Assembly: GCA_018842655.1 (NCBI GenBank)
Contig: JAGTWN010000008.1
Location: forward strand, 1 to 64,000
DNA from: Candidatus Pantoea haifensis
GTDB taxonomy: Bacteria > Pseudomonadota > Gammaproteobacteria > Enterobacterales > Enterobacteriaceae
Length of the DNA: 64,000 nucleotides
Direction of reading: 5' to 3'
In this document: piece after piece, positions 1 through 8,907 of the stretch
Position numbering within the stretch: the first letter of the stretch is position 1
Layout: each line of letters begins with the position of its first letter
Program-made: the position numbers and the translations under genes
The notes under the pieces: model-generated
Database searches by the model: none
Told to the model about the DNA's origin: nothing
The model's input: the letters and a program-made list of their open reading frames with translations, nothing else

Positions 1-429
1 CCCCAGGAGCGTACTGTCCTTGATGAGGTTCTCCCCGGCCCAGTCGCCGAAATGCAGAGCGAGGCCGTAGTTACCGTAAAATCCCAATCCAGCACTGACG
101 GTTTGAGTGATCCGCTGCGTATAAAAAACGCTGCCGCCGGGGAACCAGCCAATGACGTTGCCGGGGCTGTTACCGCTGAGTCGCGCATCATTGTCAAGAT
201 GATAAGGGGCATCGCCATACAGTGCCTGCCCACCCACCGTGAGCATTTTATAAGGCAACGTTGTCATGCCCGCAGGATTAGTGAACAGCGTTGAGGCGTC
301 CTGCGCGCGTGCCGCCTGACCTGCACCAGCCAGACCTGTATCATCAGTGCCAATTTCATAAAGATACAGCCCGCTTGCCGAGGCTGAAAAAACAGGGAAT
401 AAAAATGCCAGAGTTATGATTTTAAACAT
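1..429 (-). CDS. FadL/OmpP1/TodX-family outer membrane transporter, N-terminal part (runs off window start)
   Basis: The reading frame opens at an ATG at 429 and is still open at base 1, giving 143 residues. It starts with a signal peptide (MFKIITLAFLFPVFSASA) followed by the family hallmark: a mature N-terminus with a YEIGTDDTGLAGAG block, then QAARAQDASTLFTNPAGM, which matches the NPAGM hatch/plug motif of FadL-like beta-barrels. Family members take up long-chain fatty acids or other hydrophobic and aromatic compounds across the outer membrane. The C-terminal barrel lies outside the window, so the substrate cannot be judged. Its promoter should lie in the AT-rich gap to the right. Confidence 0.8.
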   Translation of the reverse strand, partial: MFKIITLAFLFPVFSASASGLYLYEIGTDDTGLAGAGQAARAQDASTLFTNPAGMTTLPYKMLTVGGQALYGDAPYHLDNDARLSGNSPGNVIGWFPGGSVFYTQRITQTVSAGLGFYGNYGLALHFGDWAGENLIKDSTLLG

Positions 430-975
430 GGGCCTCTCTCTTAAAACTTTTAAGAACAAGCGGTCACATTAAATTAATTCTTTTTAAATTATTCAGCGGT
501 GAGTCTAAAGGCTATGATCCTCATCTGAGGAAGTCTAATTATCGCTGGCTTCAATAATAAAATATTGAAAGGAGGTAGATGTTAATTCAATAAAAGCATC
601 AGACTGATTTTTTACTCTTTGACACCTAATTTAGCTGAATTTAACTTTTCGGCAAGGGAGAGGGCAAGGATAAAGTTAAAATTCAATGGGCATTTATGAT
701 TGCGGTCAAACTCACAAGACTGACAAGTATAAAAAGCAAGGTTATATACATGATAAATAATTAATTTAAAAAATGCTTAGCAAAGAAATTATATTAATCT
801 GATTCGACTGTGTTTCATTCAAGGATTAGTGCACTTCATGAGTTTCATTCAGCAAACTGAGTTGGCAGGGTTAATACAGATATATTCAAATAATTGATTA
901 CCTGACATCTTGCTTGCGCTCAGGGCAGTTCAGGTCTATCTCTGGGCCGGGCTGCCCGGCTTTTGAAATGGGTAC
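430..975. other. AT-rich intergenic stretch, no gene seen
   Basis: No reading frame with a recognisable product lies between the FadL-type start and the stop of the rhodanese gene. A Shine-Dalgarno-like GGAGG near 570 is followed only by a five-codon frame. It presumably holds the leftward promoter of the FadL-type gene. Confidence 0.5.
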
Positions 976-1410
976 TTAGCATTCGCATGAAAATCCATCG
1001 ACAGGGGCGGGAATATTTTCTCCCTGCAGAGGAAGCCCTTCATCAATCCAGCCGGTAAGACCGCCAATCATTTCTTTTACCAGGAAGCCCAGCCCCGCCA
1101 GACGGACGGCTGCACGATGTACACCGTTGCAGTGAGGGCCGGCACAGTAAACGACAAACAAAGTATTGATGGGATAATCAGCCATCCGCTCCTGAGTAAT
1201 AGTGCGCGTCGGGATATTGATTGCCCCTGGAACATGCGCTTTTAAAAATGCTTCATCGCTCCTGACATCAACCAGCACATAGTCTACATTGCCGGTTTTC
1301 TGGCTCTGATGAACATCAGAGCAGTCAGTCTCAAAGGCTAAACGACGGCTAAAATGCTGCAAAGATTCGGAAGGTGTCGCTGGTGGAACTTCGCTGATTA
1401 AACCAGGCAT
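976..1410 (-). CDS. Rhodanese-like domain protein
   Basis: A 144-residue single-domain rhodanese (sulfurtransferase family). The active-site loop reads YCAGPHCNG, with the usual catalytic cysteine position, and the domain ends in GGLTGWIDEGLPL, the normal C-terminal rhodanese signature. The ATG at 1410 is chosen because it follows AGAGATA and starts the conserved MPGLISEV region; a longer frame to 1668 would overlap the divergent regulator. It is divergent from the GlxA-type regulator at 1470, an arrangement that suggests control by that regulator. The physiological sulfur donor or acceptor is unknown. Confidence 0.85.
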   Translation of the reverse strand: MPGLISEVPPATPSESLQHFSRRLAFETDCSDVHQSQKTGNVDYVLVDVRSDEAFLKAHVPGAINIPTRTITQERMADYPINTLFVVYCAGPHCNGVHRAAVRLAGLGFLVKEMIGGLTGWIDEGLPLQGENIPAPVDGFSCEC

Positions 1411-1469
1411 AATTAGTATCTCTTGTCTGAATGTGAGTTGATTGTATAAAGCGGCATCAGACTGATAAA

Positions 1470-2486
1470 GTGGCGGTTCTGACAATAACCGGTAGTTTTC
1501 CGCCAATGTTGAGTAAAGCTGGTTTAGTGGCAATTCTGGCCTATGACGGACTTTGTACCTTTGAGTTTGGTATCGCTGTAGAGTTATTTGGGCTTCCCCG
1601 ACCTGAATTTGATTTTCCCTGGTATCAACATCGTATCGTCTCCGTCGATCCTTCCCCAATAAAGGCATCAGAAGGGGTGCAGATTGTGTCCGGTTTTGGG
1701 CTGGAGTCGCTCAGCGAAGCTCAAACCATCATTATCCCCGGCTGGCGTAATTGCGACGAAAGGCCACCACAGGAATTACTGGACGCTTTATGCGATGCCC
1801 ATCAGCGAGGCGCCCGCCTTCTGTCTATCTGTTCTGGCGTCTTTGTTATAGCTGCTGCTGGCTTACTGAGCGGAAAACGCGCTACAACTCACTGGCGTTA
1901 TACCGATGAACTTGTAAACCGTTATCCTGATATTTCAGTTGACCCAAATGTGCTTTATGTTGATAGCGGACAAATCATTACATCAGCGGGGAGTGCTGCG
2001 GGTATAGATGCCTGTTTGTATCTGATTAATCAGGATTATGGAACGCATATCGCCAATACAGTGGCGAGACGTTTAGTCATGGCACCACAACGGTCTGGAG
2101 GGCAAATCCAGTTTATTCCCTCTCCTGTCGCGCAAAAGCCACGGAATGAAATTGCCCCCGTACTTGACTGGGTACTTCAAAATTTACACTGCAATTTATC
2201 TGTCGGGCAAATGGCACAGCAAGCGTTAATGTCAGAGCGGACTTTTTTGAGACGATTCAGAGAGGCTTTGGGGATGACGCCTAAGGCGTGGTTGCTTCAG
2301 GCAAGGATGAATCTTGCACGCGAGCTGCTGGAAAATAACTCCCTTACTAATGAACAAATAATGGGATCTTGTGGTTTCGGATCTATGGAGAGCTTTCGTG
2401 CAGCATTTCGTAAGTCTGCTGGCATCTCACTCTCATCTTATCGTAAGACATTTGGGGGCTTAAGTAAGGAAAACCAGCCCGGCTAA
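1470..2486 (+). CDS. GlxA/FtrA-type AraC-family transcriptional regulator
   Basis: A 338-residue regulator with an N-terminal DJ-1/PfpI-like (GATase-1-like) domain at about residues 15-185, with the nucleophile-elbow-like stretch LLSICSGVFVIAAAGLL, and a C-terminal AraC helix-turn-helix pair at about 230-325 (SERTFLRRFREALGMTP, then GFGSMESFRAAFRKSAGISLSSYR). The family includes FtrA and GlxA-type regulators. The GTG at 1470 gives the longest frame; an internal ATG at 1506 (MLSKAGLV) is an equally reasonable start. It is divergent from the rhodanese gene, which is the obvious candidate target. Confidence 0.85.
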   Translation: MAVLTITGSFPPMLSKAGLVAILAYDGLCTFEFGIAVELFGLPRPEFDFPWYQHRIVSVDPSPIKASEGVQIVSGFGLESLSEAQTIIIPGWRNCDERPPQELLDALCDAHQRGARLLSICSGVFVIAAAGLLSGKRATTHWRYTDELVNRYPDISVDPNVLYVDSGQIITSAGSAAGIDACLYLINQDYGTHIANTVARRLVMAPQRSGGQIQFIPSPVAQKPRNEIAPVLDWVLQNLHCNLSVGQMAQQALMSERTFLRRFREALGMTPKAWLLQARMNLARELLENNSLTNEQIMGSCGFGSMESFRAAFRKSAGISLSSYRKTFGGLSKENQPG

Positions 2487-2639
2487 ACCACAAGAATGAA
2501 TACGTTAACATCGCAGCCTGTTTAGCTCTGACCGCTCTGTGCCAGAGGCAGAGCTTAATATTCATATTGACCTCAGTAGTGAGGTTTCAGTCAAGCACAC
2601 AGTTTACCGAATTACCTGTAATAAGATTTAACCGCAGGT

Positions 2640-2949
2640 TCTTCTTTGTCGGGACGCGTTCAGAAAAATGCCAGTCCGGCCGAAAAGATGGCAATGCAGG
2701 TTATCTCTGTAGTTGCTGAGTTTGAGCGTGGTCTGCTGCTTGAGCTTACTCATGCTGGTATTGCGCAGGCTAAAGCAACTGGAAAGCGTTTTGTTCGTTT
2801 GCCCGCTCTTGATGAAGAACAAAAAAATGGTGTATCTGCATGTTAATGATGGAAAAAGCATCATCGCGTTTACCTGAGAATTTAACACTACCCGTCAGAC
2901 CATTCTCAGAGTAAAAACGACAATGGAAGTCGCTGATGTTCGCGCGTGA
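2640..2949 (+). pseudogene. Serine resolvase/invertase C-terminal remnant
   Basis: The frame from about 2646 reads [40 protein letters not shown], typical of the end of the catalytic domain and E-helix of Tn3-type resolvases and invertases. After a shift in the A-run at 2821-2827 the match continues in another frame ([16 protein letters not shown]), meets an in-frame TGA near 2878, and resumes as EFNTTRQTILRVKTTMEVADVRA, the C-terminal helix-turn-helix. The N-terminal catalytic half with the active serine is missing. This is a dead remnant of a mobile element. Confidence 0.75.
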
Positions 2950-3074
2950 GCTACTCTTTCAGGGCCTGGCCGCTTAGTGCCAGAAGCGGACGTGGAAACT
3001 GCAATTCTGATCGACAGCAATTGTCCCGTTTTACACAATGACTCTGCGATGTGAGTAATTCTGAGGATTTTAAC

Positions 3075-3557
3075 ATGACCACTTTTCATCAACTTACTGC
3101 CACCAGTCTGAGTGGCCAGCTCATCCCTATGTCCGACTACGCTGGCAAGCTGGTTCTCGTGGTCAATACCGCCAGTCATTGTGGATTTACGCCACAATAC
3201 GCAGGCCTTGAATCGCTCTACAAGAAGTACGCTGCCCAGGGTCTGGTGGTGCTTGGTTTTCCCTGCAACCAGTTCGGTAAGCAGGAACCCGGCGGTGCTG
3301 ACGAAATCGCCCAGACCTGCCACATTAACTATGGTGTGAGCTTCCCGATGTTCGGGAAAGTGGAGGTCAACGGTGCCTTAACGCACCCGGTGTTTCGTTA
3401 CCTGAAAGACGAATTGCCCGGCGTGCTGGGCGGGCGGATCAAATGGAATTTTACTAAGTTCCTGATCGGACGCGACGGCAAACCACTCAGGCGTTTTGCA
3501 CCGATCTCCACCCCAGAGAAAATGGAAGCCGTCATCGTTGCTGCACTTGAAATCTAA
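3075..3557 (+). CDS. Glutathione peroxidase (cysteine type)
   Basis: A 160-residue thioredoxin-fold peroxidase, full length for the bacterial GPx/BtuE family. Peroxidatic Cys36 lies in NTASHCGFTPQY; the Gln of the tetrad is in FPCNQFGKQEPG and the Trp-Asn pair in the WNFTKF segment. It should reduce hydrogen peroxide or lipid peroxides in the cytoplasm or periplasm with thioredoxin or glutathione. The ATG at 3075 is preceded by TGAGG and starts the conserved MTTFHQLTA; the longer frame from 3051 adds a sequence with no family match. No operon partner; the next gene is convergent. Confidence 0.92.
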   Translation: MTTFHQLTATSLSGQLIPMSDYAGKLVLVVNTASHCGFTPQYAGLESLYKKYAAQGLVVLGFPCNQFGKQEPGGADEIAQTCHINYGVSFPMFGKVEVNGALTHPVFRYLKDELPGVLGGRIKWNFTKFLIGRDGKPLRRFAPISTPEKMEAVIVAALEI

Positions 3558-3842
3558 TCGCTTCTGTCATTTTACCCATTCATCTTTAGCGCGTTTCTGA
3601 CAAAGGGGTTATATCCGTGTGAAGTTAACGCCTGCTTTTCGCTGTGAGTTCAACTGATGGATACAATAAACTGGTTAAACCGCTCTGCGAATGACTCATA
3701 ACCCAGCGTTTTTCTGCGCTAAACCCGCCCAGCAAAGTAAGTTCTTTTACTCATCATTTTGCATTGGGGCAAACAAACCTGCCGCGCCAGTCAGTGACGC
3801 AGCAGAAAATTTACCCAGCCATTAGAAAGTTTGCAGATCCCC

Positions 3843-4484
3843 TCATAAAGCGCGACGCTCTCGCCCGGTTGCAGATAAGGCGGTGGTGACACGTTCATCC
3901 TCTTCATTGCTTTCGTTCAGAGGAAAGGTGTATCCCGTAGCCGTGAGTTGGTGACGTAACCATTTAACAGCGCGCAGATGATCGGCTTCCTGCGTGCCTA
4001 CGCGGAGCAGCGGCCCGAGCGCCATCGGCTGGGCCTGCTCTGCCAGTCGCCGTAGCTCCGGTAAATATTCCGCGCCTGGATGCCCCGGCATGCGTTGTGA
4101 TAATCGGGACTGATAACGTGCCACCGCTTCGTCAGGGGTAATTTGCAGCCACAATTCCAGAACTTCACTGACGCCAGCCTGCTGCAACCCCTGCTCCAGC
4201 ACGCTTTGCGGCTGAAAGCCAAACCAGGCATCGATCAGATAAATGCACTCTGCGGGTGCCTGACCGACGATTTTCCAAATCGCCTGATAGGCGGCACACC
4301 CGAGTTGACGATTGCGCTGGCGGTCCACTGGCGCAAAGCTCGCCATAAACGGCTCTTTAACGCTGTCGAGTGTCAGCACCGGAAAACCAAACTGCTGAGA
4401 CAGCAGCCGGGTTAAGGTGCTTTTACCCGAAGCGGGAATGCCGTTAACCAGCACCACGCGTTTAAGGGAATTTTCTCGCATCAT
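3843..4484 (-). CDS. P-loop (AAA-type) kinase, last gene of the PTS operon
   Basis: A 213-residue protein with an N-terminal Walker A motif GIPASGKST (residues 15-23) and the general form of small sugar or nucleoside kinases (LIDAWFGF as a Walker B-like region, later R-rich LID-like segment). Its start overlaps the EIIA stop as ATGA (4 nt), so it is translationally coupled and must be part of the PTS operon. By context it may phosphorylate the sugar or a sugar phosphate handled by this operon; the substrate cannot be read from the sequence. Confidence 0.75.
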   Translation of the reverse strand: MMRENSLKRVVLVNGIPASGKSTLTRLLSQQFGFPVLTLDSVKEPFMASFAPVDRQRNRQLGCAAYQAIWKIVGQAPAECIYLIDAWFGFQPQSVLEQGLQQAGVSEVLELWLQITPDEAVARYQSRLSQRMPGHPGAEYLPELRRLAEQAQPMALGPLLRVGTQEADHLRAVKWLRHQLTATGYTFPLNESNEEDERVTTALSATGRERRAL

Positions 4485-4918
4485 AAGATCTCAATGACCT
4501 CCGCGACGCTGCTGGCCTGACGTAAGCGAACCAGCGTATTTTCATCCTCGAGCAGCGAAACGATAGCGCGAATGCCCTCTTCGATGTGCGCGTTGCTGTC
4601 GCGCGCGCCAAACATGATGACAATATCCGCCTTGTCGCTGCCTTCAAATGAAATCGGCTCAGAGAGCAAAATCATGCTGAAACAGTCACGGATCACGCCG
4701 GTTTCAGGTCGCGCATGGGGAATCGCAATGCCCTCTTCAAAAACATAATAGGCACCATGCGTCAGGGTGTTAGCAATCACCGCTTCCGGATAGGAGGCTT
4801 TAACATAGCCGCCACTGACCAGCGGTTGCGCCGCCATGGCGATAACCTGACGCCAGTCCGTGGCATCAATTCCAACCTGAATCGCGTCTGCCTCTTGCAA
4901 TAACTGTTTAATCGTCAT
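4481..4918 (-). CDS. PTS EIIA component, fructose/mannitol-type fold
   Basis: A 145-residue PTS_EIIA_2 domain. His68 in EEGIAIPHARPE is the phosphoryl-accepting histidine expected for this fold. It receives phosphate from HPr and passes it to the EIIB encoded upstream. It is the sixth gene of the leftward operon, 9 bases downstream of the small coiled-coil gene and overlapping the P-loop kinase gene by 4 bases. Together with the separate EIIB and EIIC this gives a complete ascorbate/galactitol-like split PTS permease. Confidence 0.9.
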   Translation of the reverse strand: MTIKQLLQEADAIQVGIDATDWRQVIAMAAQPLVSGGYVKASYPEAVIANTLTHGAYYVFEEGIAIPHARPETGVIRDCFSMILLSEPISFEGSDKADIVIMFGARDSNAHIEEGIRAIVSLLEDENTLVRLRQASSVAEVIEIL

Positions 4919-4927
4919 TACGGCTCC

Positions 4928-5197
4928 TTAAATCGATTTGCGAACGACATTGCGCAATTCATCGATTTTGACAAACAGCGGATCGATTTCATTACGATAA
5001 CGTCGGCTTTTTGCAAATACCGTTAACGCGCGATTATATTCCAGCATTAATTTTTTCTGCGTTTCGCCATCGCGTGGATTAATAGCCAGCTTGCTTTCTA
5101 ATTCGGCTATTTTTTTACTGCTTAATTCCGCCAGGCGATCCTGTTCTTCCTCTTGCTGGCTGTTATTTGCCGCACTCTTTTTCATGAATCCAAACAT
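4928..5197 (-). CDS. Small conserved-looking coiled-coil protein in PTS operon
   Basis: An 89-residue, highly charged, helical protein (EEEQDRLAELSSKKIAELESKLA, then KKLMLEYNRALTVFAKSRRYRNEIDPLFVKIDELRNVV) with no signal peptide or membrane segment. I do not recognise a family. It lies tightly between the aldolase and EIIA genes, in the same orientation with short spacers, so it is co-transcribed. A regulatory or adaptor role in the transport system is conceivable, but nothing in the sequence proves it. Confidence 0.65.
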   Translation of the reverse strand: MFGFMKKSAANNSQQEEEQDRLAELSSKKIAELESKLAINPRDGETQKKLMLEYNRALTVFAKSRRYRNEIDPLFVKIDELRNVVRKSI

Positions 5198-5260
5198 AGC
5201 GTCTCCCGCCCCGAATGGTGCCAGGGCACCTCAGGTTAATGCATCATTAGGATTAAAAAA

Positions 5261-6103
5261 TTAACGGAATAACTGCATTTTCTCGACTAACACATCGGTG
5301 ACGGCATCGTTGGCCGGAACGAGAAAATTACGTACGCTGTCGTTCACTTTGCCCTTTTCGAATGTATTTTTGCACTGACTCACCCATTGCACATTCATTT
5401 CTGTGCCGACATTCACTTTTTCGATACCGCTGCGTACGGCTAAACGCATATCTTCATCACTGACGCCGGTACCGCCATGCAACACCAGCGGCGTGCGCGT
5501 CGCCTCGGTTATTTCGGCTAAACGCTGATGCTGAATATGCGCCTTGCCTGTATATAAGCCGTGTACCGTGCCGATGGAGATAGCCAACATATCCACACCC
5601 GTTTCATCCACAAAGCGTTTGGCATCATCGACAGTCGTAAACGCGATCTCTTCCATTGCGACCACTTTGCCATCTTCTGAACCGCCAATTGCGCCCAGTT
5701 CAGCTTCAACGGAAACATTTAACGGGCGCGCCATATCTATCACCCGACGGGTATTGGCAATATTCTCTTCGATAGGCAAATGCGAGCCGTCATACATCAC
5801 AGAACTGAAGCCAGTATCAATCGCCAGTTTAATTGCCTCAAGGTCTGAACAGTGATCCAGATGCAAACAGGTTGGCACATTTTTACTTTCTGCCAGGGAT
5901 TTAATCGCATCGACTAACAATCTGTGCCCGAGATATTTCGCGGTGCCGGTAGAGATCTGAATCATTAATGGACTATTAGTTTTTTCAGCGGCTTTAAAAT
6001 AAGCCGGGAGCATCTCGAGACAGTGTAAATTAAAAGAACCAACAGCTTTAAATTCACGGTCTTTAGCAACCTGTAACAGCTCGGCGAAATTATAGAGTTT
6101 CAT
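5261..6103 (-). CDS. Class II ketose-bisphosphate aldolase (GatY/KbaY/FbaA family)
   Basis: A 280-residue zinc-dependent aldolase. Catalytic Asp83 and zinc ligand His84 lie in LHLDHCSD; further ligands are in SIGTVHG and VLHGGTG. It should split a ketose-1,6-bisphosphate (fructose or tagatose type) into dihydroxyacetone phosphate and glyceraldehyde 3-phosphate. The ATG at 6103 is the family start (MKLYNF) and overlaps the EIIC stop by 14 bases; the longer upstream frame is only the shadow of EIIC. With the PFK-like kinase at the head of the operon it makes a full route from PTS sugar phosphate to triose phosphates. Confidence 0.9.
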   Translation of the reverse strand: MKLYNFAELLQVAKDREFKAVGSFNLHCLEMLPAYFKAAEKTNSPLMIQISTGTAKYLGHRLLVDAIKSLAESKNVPTCLHLDHCSDLEAIKLAIDTGFSSVMYDGSHLPIEENIANTRRVIDMARPLNVSVEAELGAIGGSEDGKVVAMEEIAFTTVDDAKRFVDETGVDMLAISIGTVHGLYTGKAHIQHQRLAEITEATRTPLVLHGGTGVSDEDMRLAVRSGIEKVNVGTEMNVQWVSQCKNTFEKGKVNDSVRNFLVPANDAVTDVLVEKMQLFR

Positions 6104-7455
6104 GGATTTTTTCCTCTTGTGGCTTAGTGGATTTTCCGTTAACAAACCAGGAAATAGCGGTAACAAAGGCAATAAACAGGGCCACGAACAGCCAGTTGTT
6201 TTGGAACGCATGTCCCAGAACCAAACCGGTGCTGATGACGTCGGAGTCGCTGAAGGTGACGCCGGTAAAACCGTAGCTTTCCAACATCGGTACCAGAATC
6301 GCGGGCAGAACGGTGATAAACAGGCCGTGAACGAAGCCGCCAATCATCGCTCCACGACGGCCGCCCAACGCATTACCAAACACCCCAGCGGTACCGCCTG
6401 CGAAGAAGTTAGTCAGCAGCCCAGGCAGGATCATCGCCAGTCCAAACATCGGGAAGACGATCATGCCCACAACCGAACCGAGCGTGGTGGCCAGGAAGCC
6501 GACAATCACAGCATTCGGGGCATACGGAAACATCACCGGACAATCAAGCGCAGGTTTGGCATCTGGTACCAGACGCATCGCGATACCGCGGAAGGCAGGT
6601 ACCAGCTCGTTAAGTAGCAGACGCACACCGCTGTACAACACAAAGACCCCGGCAACGAACTGGACAGACTGCATAAAGGCATACATCAGGTAGTTCATGC
6701 CATTACTGTACTGAGCGATAAAGGCCGGGCCCGCCGCGAGCGCAGGGATTAGGTACATCGGCACCATCACCACCGCCATCGACAGATAAGTGTCTTGCAG
6801 GAACTTAAAGTTATCCGGTAATTTCAGATCTTCCGTAGATCGCGACCCCTTACCAACAACTTTCGCCACCGCCGCCGTCACCAGATAACCAATGGTGCAG
6901 AAATGGCCGAGCGCGACATCGTCTGAATCAGTGATGCGCCGCACCACCGGTTGCGCCAGTGCTGGCATCACCACCGCCATAATGCCGCCGAAAATACCGC
7001 CCGTAAGGATCAGAGTTAAGCCTGTCAGCCCCGCTTTATAACCGATGACCGCGCCAATAGTGGCCATCCACAACAACGCCTGACCGGTCAGGAAGATATA
7101 TTTGAACGGGGTAATGCGCGCAATGATGATATTGACGATGAAAATCACCAGTAACGTCAACGCCACTTCAGAACCCAGTTCACGGTTCGCTAACCCTGCA
7201 ATGGCAGCCACATCAGTTATATAACCCTGCATGCCAAAGCCGTGAGTAAATATGGTGTTCAGGAAGGTTAACGTGCCGACAATGATATTGATCCCGGCCA
7301 TCATAATTAAGAAACCCAGCAGGGTTTTAAAGGTGCCTTCCACCACCTTCCCTGCTGATTTTTTGTAGTAGCAGACCAATCAGAGCAATAAAGGCAATCA
7401 AAATAGATGCCTGCCCTAATAAGTCTTTTACCAGAAAGTCAATCACGCTATTCAT
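6090..7455 (-). CDS. PTS EIIC permease, ascorbate-type (SgaT/UlaA family), frameshifted
   Basis: A polytopic membrane permease of about 455 residues once repaired. The true start is the ATG at 7455 (MNSVIDFLVKDLLGQ), overlapping the EIIB stop by 8 bases. The frame breaks in the A6 run at 7359-7364 (minus strand) between GLLLQ and KSAGKVVEG; two more A residues would restore LLLQKKSAGKVVEGTFK, the usual family form. The rest has about ten to twelve hydrophobic segments, with the typical TLLGFLIMMAG and FPYAPNAVIVGF blocks. It imports and, with EIIB and EIIA, phosphorylates an unknown sugar or polyol. The break looks like a sequencing artefact. Confidence 0.85.
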
Positions 7456-7762
7456 GGCTGGGAACCTTCATGTTGTGTTGTTTTAAAAACGCGACAAGTT
7501 TCTCCTCAATTTCTGTTTTATCGGTGAGCTTATTGAGAATAATGACACGTTTAATCTGTTCCGGGCTGGCGTCAGCATTTAATACATCAGCAAAGGCTTT
7601 TTGCGTCAGGATAATGTCAGATTTAAAAGCATTAGCTTCAGATATTGTGGTGTGATCAATATCTGCTTCTATCTCCAGCTTCTTTAATACCGATTTGGCA
7701 CTCATTTCAATAGCAAAACTGGATCCCAGACCGCAGCCACAGACACACAGAATTTTCAGCAT
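7448..7762 (-). CDS. PTS EIIB component, lactose/ascorbate-type
   Basis: A 104-residue cytoplasmic EIIB domain. The phosphocysteine loop is at the N-terminus, CVCGCGLGSS, and by alignment with UlaB-type proteins Cys8 is the acceptor. It carries phosphate from EIIA to the incoming sugar bound by EIIC. The gene sits 10 bases after the PFK-like kinase stop and overlaps the EIIC start, so all three are translationally linked. Confidence 0.9.
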   Translation of the reverse strand: MLKILCVCGCGLGSSFAIEMSAKSVLKKLEIEADIDHTTISEANAFKSDIILTQKAFADVLNADASPEQIKRVIILNKLTDKTEIEEKLVAFLKQHNMKVPSHE

Positions 7763-7772
7763 GGTGTTCTCC

Positions 7773-8753
7773 TCACAAGATATTTAGTTGTTTAGCGAGT
7801 TTGTAATGATGCCCTTCAATATCAACCAGACGTTTTTTCATGCTTATTAAATCAATTGGAATGGGCTTATTGCTGCCGTTAATAATGACCGCTTTGTTTC
7901 GCATTCCAGATTGAATACACCGAACCACTTCAGTGGCCATAATGGTGCCCTGATAAATTTCTTCACAAGTTGGATCACCATTGCGCAGACCATATCCGAT
8001 AATTGTTTTACGAATACGCACACCGATCATCGGTTCAAGCTGTTTAATCAGCGTGTCGATTGCCCCTTGAAAACCGGGAGAATATTCTCGGGTATACCCT
8101 TCTGAACAGAGGATTACCACGCTGTTTTGTTGCGCCAGTCGCTGGGTGATGCGCTCAGCCAGCAGCGGCGTGGGGATTTGGCATTCCGGGATCAACGCGA
8201 AATCGGCATTGGATTTAATTGCTGACTGCAACGTTAATTCTCCGCAATAGCCACCTAACAGTTCCACCATAAATACCCTACCGGTCAGCGCCCGGCCGGT
8301 ATTACGCAATTTCACCACTTCTTTTAAAACCTGTTCGCAGGCCGTGGAAAACCCGATGGTGTAATCACTGCCGAACACGTCGTTATCAATAGTCATACCG
8401 ACGCCGAAACAGTTAACGCCAAATTCACTCAGCGTGTGTAGAAATTGCAATGATCCGTCGCCTCCCGCCATTACTAATACATCAATACGCAGCGACTTAA
8501 GCTGTCGCGTAATTAATTCATATTCACTGCGCACTAGCTTTTTATCGGTCCTGCCCGATTGCATCACCGGAATAGATGCAATAGAAAAATCCGTTAATTC
8601 TCGTTGAGAAACTTCCTGATGGCGATTCGCTAACAAACCAGGAATGCCGCCGTTAAATAAAACCATTTCCGCCTGCGCCATCCGGCCCATCTGGAAAATA
8701 AAATTATTAATGCCGGTGACATCACCGCCGCTGATCACCATTCCAATTCTCAT
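7773..8753 (-). CDS. 6-phosphofructokinase-family kinase (PfkA-like), first gene of PTS operon
   Basis: A 326-residue ATP-type PFK. The GGDGS nucleotide motif indicates ATP rather than pyrophosphate use, and the catalytic TIDNDVFGSDYTIGF segment is intact. Two normally strict spots differ: GGDVTGIN replaces GGDAPGMN, and VELLGGYCG replaces the usual MGRxCG, so the sugar phosphate may not be fructose 6-phosphate. The ATG at 8753 follows a strong AAGGGAG; the longer frame to 8792 has no such site. Leading the operon with a PTS and aldolase, it probably makes the ketose bisphosphate the aldolase cleaves. Confidence 0.85.
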   Translation of the reverse strand: MRIGMVISGGDVTGINNFIFQMGRMAQAEMVLFNGGIPGLLANRHQEVSQRELTDFSIASIPVMQSGRTDKKLVRSEYELITRQLKSLRIDVLVMAGGDGSLQFLHTLSEFGVNCFGVGMTIDNDVFGSDYTIGFSTACEQVLKEVVKLRNTGRALTGRVFMVELLGGYCGELTLQSAIKSNADFALIPECQIPTPLLAERITQRLAQQNSVVILCSEGYTREYSPGFQGAIDTLIKQLEPMIGVRIRKTIIGYGLRNGDPTCEEIYQGTIMATEVVRCIQSGMRNKAVIINGSNKPIPIDLISMKKRLVDIEGHHYKLAKQLNIL

Positions 8754-8891
8754 TGCGAAAACTCCCTTGGCTGTTTTGCGTCTGGGAAGCATTGTTGCGA
8801 GATAAAGGCTTTATATTTGCAATAAAGATCACATTTACGAGACTAATCTGTCAGGAGAGAGTATTGACACTGGGCTAATCAGGCTTATTTT

Positions 8892-8907
8892 TGTGATTAA
8901 AATCACA
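8892..8907. promoter_or_regulatory. CRP-type operator upstream of the PTS operon
   Basis: The sequence is TGTGA-TTAAAA-TCACA, both CRP half-sites perfect with the correct 6-base spacer. Its centre is about 146 bases before the PFK-like start codon. Related half-sites (GATCACATTT near 8826, TTGTGATTTTCAC near 9030) flank it. By the known CRP model the operon should be under catabolite control, as is normal for carbohydrate PTS operons. Confidence 0.75.

Noticed and set aside
6103-6343. N-terminal extension of the class II aldolase
   Set aside because: It lies within the EIIC gene in another frame; the family start MKLYNF is at 6103.
7359-7364. Programmed frameshifting in the EIIC gene at an A-run
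   Set aside because: The run is not a classical slippery heptamer with a downstream structure, and dozens of similar run-length losses occur in unrelated genes, so an artefact is more likely.
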